Of a stretch of DNA of 64,000 bases, positions 56,112 through 62,500 are shown piece by piece. The notes beneath the pieces were generated by a model. That model saw only the letters and a list, made by a program, of their open reading frames with translations. It was not told the origin of the DNA and did no database searches. How positions within the stretch are numbered: position 1 is the first letter of the stretch; the number at the start of each line of letters is the position of its first letter. The stretch spans positions 62,001-126,000 of the forward strand of contig JACNKX010000149.1 of the NCBI GenBank assembly GCA_014381825.1, given 5' to 3'. The position numbers were made by a program, and so were the translations under genes. Origin of the DNA: Planctomycetota bacterium (GTDB lineage Bacteria > Planctomycetota > Planctomycetia > Pirellulales > Pirellulaceae).

Positions 56112-56230
56112 TCTGGCATGGTGCTCACGCTCACCGGGATGACCACCTAGCGCGCACGCTGCGCAGCGCGGATCTTGCTCTAAGGCCATGGGATAAATGG
56201 CATATTATCACCAGATATCTCCCTGAGTAA

Positions 56231-56271
56231 GGGGGTTCTAAGGGACGTAATCTGCAATGAGCCCCCATTTT
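56231..56271 (+). terminator. Rho-independent terminator of gene 2
   Basis: GGGGGTTC (56231-56238) pairs with GAGCCCCC (56259-56266): eight pairs with one G-U wobble and a 20-nt loop. It is followed by ATTTT (56267-56271). It lies 120 bp after the gene 2 stop. The T-run is short, so efficiency may be moderate. Confidence 0.65.
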
Positions 56272-56272
56272 G

Positions 56273-56300
56273 TTGAAATGGCTTACCCTGCAACTATAAT
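56273..56300 (+). promoter_or_regulatory. Sigma70-type promoter for gene 3
   Basis: TTGAAA (56273-56278) and a perfect TATAAT (56295-56300) are separated by 16 bp. Transcription would start near 56307, leaving a leader of about 135 nt. The -35 box abuts the T-run of the preceding terminator. Confidence 0.65.
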
Positions 56301-56359
56301 CGATGGAATCTATAGAAACAAAATGACAGCAAAGGACTTACAGCGACGGAGGAGTGGTT

Positions 56360-56473
56360 TTGGCGAGAATTAAATCCGCCGTAAACCCTTTCTGCGCCCT
56401 GTGTTCTGCATATCCGCTCCATTCCCTTCGAAGGGTAGTCCATGGCCATGCCAAAGCACTATTCGTGGTTTAG
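56360..56473 (+). CDS. Candidate 37-codon leader ORF overlapping the gene 3 start
   Basis: A strong Shine-Dalgarno GGAGG (56348-56352) lies 7 nt before TTG at 56360. The frame then runs for 37 codons to TAG at 56471-56473: MARIKSAVNPFCALCSAYPL and so on, ending HAKALFVV. It overlaps the first 32 nt of gene 3 in another frame. The GGAGG is better than the site directly before gene 3, so ribosomes may load here and reinitiate. No homologue is recognised. It may equally be chance. Confidence 0.3.
   Translation: MARIKSAVNPFCALCSAYPLHSLRRVVHGHAKALFVV
56424..56435 (+). promoter_or_regulatory. Palindromic ribosome binding site of gene 3
   Basis: GAAGGG (56430-56435) lies 6 nt before the ATG at 56442 and selects that start over the in-frame ATG at 56448. 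It is the right half of a perfect palindrome, CCCTTCGAAGGG, which could fold into a short hairpin that hides the site. Confidence 0.45.
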
Positions 56474-56595
56474 CGATTCGAAACGAGCTCGACGCCGTCG
56501 GCGGAGTCTTGTGAACGAGGCGAGTCGCCAGCGCACCATGCAGTTGGAACAACTTGAGCAGCGCCAGTTGCTCGCTGTTGGCCCCAATCTCGTGG
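56442..56595 (+). other. Basic N-terminus with LEPR-XLL-type motif (gene 3)
   Basis: Residues 1-38 include a run of arginines (KRARRRRRS), then LEQLEQRQLLAV and GPNLVAVRP. Gene 2 has LEDRRLLAG and GPELIAIRP at the same place. No hydrophobic signal peptide is visible. Confidence 0.7.
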
Positions 56596-59500
56596 CAGTT
56601 CGCCCAAACACTGGGGACTTTCTCAGTGAAGGTGACGTGTTGCAGGAAGCCCCGCGAGAGTTGATTCTTCAATTCAGTCCAGGGCAAGACATCGACGCGA
56701 CTACGCTTGCGACCGGAATTCAACTGACGCGTGCCGGACTCGATGCGACATTCACACCGGCATCCATTCGCTCTGATTTTGGCACGAATGACGCAGTTGA
56801 AATTGAATTTACCGCAGCACGACTCGGCGACACGGGAAACGGAATTCAGATTGCTTTGACGGGAAGCGATCGTGGTGCGCAGGAGCCTCCTGGAGTTAGT
56901 GTCGATGGTGGCCTTATCACGATCGACCTCAACACAGAACGAGGTAGTGAAACAAGTGCGGACGATCTAGTCGCCGCAGTCAATAACAGTCTAGCGGCAA
57001 CGGACTTGCTGACCGCGGCAATCGCATCTGGTGACGGGACGACCGTCATTACGCCAGCGGTGCGCGACGCAGCGGAAATCGCGGCTTTCAGTAATGAAAT
57101 ACAGAGGCTTTCCGCGATTGGTGCGCCGTCGACTGCCGGCGATTTTCAACTTACGTTTAATAACGGCTCAGTTGCATTGCAAACAGGGCTCATTTCGTAT
57201 GATGCCGACGCTTCGCAAGTGCAGTTAGCCTTGGAAACGCTTACTTCGATTGATTCCGGAGACATTGTGGTGACGGGCGGGCCATTGCCCGTCTCTCCAG
57301 TCGACATTGAATTCACGGGCCAGTACTCGAAAACTTTGCTGCCTGAGATCAGCGTCGCTAGTAATGTGACACCCGGACGTATCATTACCGCTGAGCAGAG
57401 AGCCGTTGTCGAGATTGAGTTTACCTCTGCAATCGCAGGCGAGGCGGGTAATGGAGTTGTTGTTAATATCACAAGCAGCAATCGAGCAGGCGCAGGCCCG
57501 AGCGTTGTCGTTGTGGGGAACGTTGTTGACATCGACATCGATACGATTGGGACGCCGGCGGTTCAACTTCGCGATGCGGTTAACACGGTTGCGGGCTCCG
57601 TGGTGCAAGCGGTAATCATAAACGGTGATGACACGACGCTTGTCTCTGAGGTGGTGCCGACAACGCCACTAGTTCTTGATGGAGTCAAGAACGTCTCGCC
57701 GTTGGTTCTCCATGGTGCCAATGCTGCGACGGCGATATCGGATCTGGGTACGTCCGGTGCGATCGAAGTTCAGTACACGGCCCTATCGTCCGGAGATGCT
57801 GGGAATGGCCTGACGGTCGTGACGACAAGCGCCGATCGCGGTGCGAGCGGTGGCATTGGGATTTCCGTTGCTGGTAACGTGATTACCATTGAAGTGAACA
57901 CGGACGCTGCCAATTCTGGTGCCGATAGAACAACGGCGAGACAATATGTCGACGCGATCAATGCCGACACATCTGCGAGTGCTTTGGTCATCGCGACTCT
58001 GCCAATTGGAGTTCCGGAAACCGACGTTAGCGCAACGGCGGGTGGCACGAAGGTGGAATTGGGTGGTGCGAACGATGTTACCATCACGCCGGGGTACATC
58101 AACGTCGGCGACAAACCCAATGAGGTGATCGTCCGCTTTTCGGAGACTCTTCCCGACGATGACTACCGCCTTGAACTCTTTGGCGTCTCGAGCCCCGCTT
58201 CCGTGAATAGCGACTTCGGAACGATGGCACCATTAGACGTCGATATTACGAACGACGTAGAGGTCCGTTTTATCTCGCGAAGGCCTGGAGTTTCGGGCAA
58301 TAATCAAACGGTTCAAATCACGAAGGCGTCACGTGGAGTCGGTGCCGGAGTCGGACTTTCGATTGTCGGTAACGAGGTTGTGATTCAACTGAACACCACT
58401 CCCGGCAGCGAAACGACAGCACAAGACTTGCAAGATGCGATTAGTAACGATCCTGCGATCGCAGCGCTCATCACGACGGAAGTAACTGGGAACGCTAGTG
58501 CCAACATTGCGACTCCGCCTGCGCCCGTGGCGCCATTGGCATTGACGGGTGGGTTCCGGTTTCCGCTCGCCAATAACCTGGGTGAAGCGTTCGGCATGGC
58601 GTCGGACTTGCAACGAACCTTCGAGTTGAATCTCGCGCCACAGGTGGTATCAGTTGTCCCCCAACCGATCGATCGCTATTCGCAAAACATTGAAGTGACA
58701 GGTGCACCGACCGGCGGTCAGTTTGCCTTGATTTACAACGGCCAGACGACAGTTCCGATTGACATCGTAGACGGGTTGTCGCCGACTGTTGCGACTCGGG
58801 AAGCCGCGGTACGAAACGCATTAGAGGGATTAGCCGGCATTGGTGTCGGTAACGTCACGGTGACGAGTCCTGTTGCTTTGGTGTGGAACGTTACCTTTAT
58901 GGGCGATCTTGTGGGGCAGCCGATCGGAATCCTGGCTGGTGACGCCACTGCGGTCGTGGGAGGAACGAGCCCGGAAGTCGCGGTACGTCGATTGCAGCAG
59001 GCCGATAATCGAATCGATGTCTATTTCAATGAAGACGAACTCGATCCCGCTTCTGCCGAGAATCGCGCGTTCTATCGAGTCACGGATACGCAGGCGACAC
59101 TCGATCCGTCGGACGATGTCATGCTGTTGCCTGCTTCGGTAAGTTATGACGCAGAGAACAATGTTGCGACCCTGATGTTCGCGTCAGCGATTCCCGATGG
59201 AACGCATCGCCTGACGATCGGCACGGCGGACGAGTCGAACGACGTCCGTGACGATGCCGTGAATTTAGGGACACTGTTTGACTTCAGCTTGGTGGCGGAT
59301 GACTTGAGCCGCGTCGCCTACACAGGTGACACAGCGGACGCTGCCAACGACGTCGACTTGTACCGGTTGGAGTTGAACGCCGGTGCGACGTTGACGGTCG
59401 ATGCTGATCCGAGTGGCGCACACGGAACGTACGTACGAATCTTTAGAGATTCCGGTGCTGGAATATTGGTCGAAGACGCCATGGGTGTGTCCAGCATCGG

Positions 59501-62500
59501 TACGACCGACGCCTCGGTAACGGCTCCTACGGCTGCTGCGAAGACGACCTATTACATTGGTATCTCAAGTGCCGCGAACACAGCCTATGATCCGGTTGCA
59601 GGCGGCACGACGACCAATGCAGCGTCCCAAGGGTCGTATCTGCTGCGCGTCTCGGTGAATCGTGGAGTCACGTCGGGCGCATCGACATTGACCATGCCAA
59701 TTGCCACGGTCGGTGCGACCTCGATCGCGGTGGCAGATCGCGATCTATTCCCTGAGTCGACTCCATTTACGATCGATGTGAACGGCGAGCATATGCGAGT
59801 GACGGCTGCGACAGGCGGCACGTTTACTGTCGAACGAGGCGTCCACGATACGCTGCCCCGAGTTCATAACAATGGCGACTCGGTCACGTGGTTGGCGGAC
59901 GACAACTCGAGTTTCGACACGGCAGTCAGCCTTGGCGTGTTAGGAACTGCAACCAAATCGCTTTCGGCGCAGATCGAAGCGCAAGGCGCGTTCACGACGT
60001 TGCCAGAATATCCAGGTGGATTGGACGAAGTCGGACATCGTGGCATTGCCCCAGAGGTTCACATCGGACCAATTCCTCCGGCCTTCAATACGACGGATTT
60101 CGGTGGCTTTGCAGATGGATTCGATCTGGCCGAGACGACCGACGCCGCCGATATCCATGATGGATTGAATCTTGGACGCATCTCCGATACGAATCCGAGT
60201 ATTGCGGTTTTGGATTACAACTTTCAAGATGTGTATGGGCGCGACCTACAAGGGAACTTACTATCAAACACGATCACCGCGAATCAGAGAACGCGAACGC
60301 GCGAGATCTTTGACCTGTTCAGCCGCTATACAGGAATCCAATTTCGTGAGACGCCATCGTCCGGCGTGACCGTCGTCACCGGCGACTTGCGAGTGATCAA
60401 CGAATCGACGCCAGTGGGGCCGGGCGAGCCGTTTGGAAAGGCGGGCCGCACCAATACCGGCCTACTTGCAGCTGTCGTTGATGCGAACGAATCCGATCAC
60501 GGAAGCAGCGAGTATGGCGGTAGGTGGTTCAGAACGGCGTTCCAGATGATTGGAACGGCGCTGGGGCTCGGGCGCACGTACGATCTGACCGCGATTATGG
60601 GAGATTTGCAGGCGAATACGGTGCCGGGTGGTGTTGGTCTTTCCGGCGAACCTGTCGAGCCGGTCTTCCCCGGTGATCAAGATATCGTCCACGCGCAGTT
60701 GCTCTATCGTCCAGATAGCACGGACATCGATCTGTTTCGGTTTGACGTTGAAGAGCCGGGAACGTTTTCTGCGGAGACGATCGCGGAACGTCGCGACCGG
60801 TCGAGTTTGTTGAATACGACACTCCGCTTGTACCAAGTTCGGACGGACATGACCGGCATCGTCCTTGATGGGAACGGGAACCCGGTACGAGATCTAATCT
60901 CGCAGAATGACGACTATTTCGGAAACGATTCGTTCATCGGTTTGGATCTCGAACCTGGAACGTATTACGTCGGCGTCAGCAGCACTGGAAATGCAAACTA
61001 TGATCCCGCCGTCTCTGATACAGGTGGGGGTGGGGCGTCAGACGGTGAATACGATTTGATACTGCGATTCTCGCCGACTCCGAAGAGCAGTCTTCTCGAT
61101 AAGGCCGCTGCGGTCGAATTCCTCTCGGGTAGTGAAGCTATCGTTCCCGGCGAATTCATCGAGCTCGAAGTTGACGGCGTGGTAAAGATTTTCGAGTTTA
61201 CTACGACCGGTTCCGTTGGCGGCAATGAACCGGTTTTCCTTGCTGACACTTCGGAGCCAAGTAGTTTCGCCCAAGCGCTCGTCGACGCCATCAACGCATC
61301 CGGTCTCAATACCGTTGCAGAATCGGCGGGGCCGCGCGTGCGAATGACGGGATCACCGGCGATTTTGTCGAGCGGCGGTCTCGATTTCGCTAACGAACTG
61401 TTGGTGAGCAAGAGTCTTAGCGGTTCGCTCGGACTTCTCGAGGGCTTGCCTCTCGACGGCGATTCTGACGGAGATCCTGGTGGAAGCTTCGATTTTTGGT
61501 TCCAGTCAGGTGAGACGATCTTTGTTGACAAGTCGAATGGCGTCACATCTGCGGCTCTAGAAGGAAGCGGCACTGCCGCTGATCCTTATGACGAGATCGA
61601 TCAAGCGCTACGCGATGCAAACTTCCGCATCAACTTGCCGATCGACGTACAAGATCTGATTCAAGCCGGGGAATCATTCTCTGTTGACGACGGGATACAT
61701 GCGACCGTTACCTTTTCTTTCTCGGCTGGGACCGGTGTATCAGGAACAGACATCGGGATCGCTTCGGCGGCTTCGTCTGAGGACGTTGCCGATTTGATCG
61801 TTGTTGCGATCAACAATCAGCAGGCACTCGGGAACTTCGATGCGACGGCAAGTAAAGTCGTCAGCGGTACGCGTGTTCGAGTTGATCTAACGCCGATAAA
61901 TCCCGATTTTGCATCGCTGAATCTTGGCGGCACGGTCGCGTTATTGGCGGCTCCCAATTTGGTTCGTATTGTCGGTAATGGGAATACAGTGGAGTTCCCA
62001 GGAGATGCCCTCCCTTATCTCGTTGGTTTTGATGATGTCGGCACTCCGCTTGAAGATGGTGCAATGTTTGATGTGCCTCGCGGTGCGACAGTGATGATCG
62101 ACGAAGGTGTGCTATTCAAGTTGCAAGACACGATCATCGACGTTGGCAGCTCGACCGGCACGATCGATCGGCGTGGTGCCGCTCTTCAAGTCCTGGGTGT
62201 TCCGGATTCACCTGTCTTCTTCCGATCCTTTCATAACGATGGCATTGGGGGCGACAGCGATGCGGTTGGTCCTGCTCCCGTTCCTGGAGATTGGGGCGGG
62301 ATTGTTTTGCGAGACGATTCTGATTTCGAACAGGAAGGCATCTTTCTGAACTGGGTGAATTATGCGGACTTGAACAATGGCGGCGGCAAAGTCATCGTCG
62401 GTTCGGTTGAAGAAGTCTTCACGCCAATTCATATCGAGACGGCGCGACCGACCATTTCGTTCAATCGTGTCTCAAATAGTGCCGATGCGGCAATTTCGGC

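Larger units (their letters stand above)
56112..56441. other. 330-bp intergenic region between genes 2 and 3
   Basis: This is the only non-coding stretch over 300 bp. From 56112 to 56230 I see a 12-bp palindrome (CGCTGCGCAGCG, 56157-56168) without a T-run and nothing else of note. A terminator, a promoter and a candidate leader ORF follow and are listed separately. Confidence 0.8.

Noticed and set aside
56157-56168. CGCTGCGCAGCG palindrome as a terminator
   Set aside because: There is no T-run after it. The hairpin at 56231-56271 is the better candidate. The palindrome could still be a weak protein-binding site.
56370-56723. Antisense ORF of 117 codons across the gene 3 start
   Set aside because: It overlaps the conserved LEPR-XLL coding region and has no motif or promoter. 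It is a shadow.
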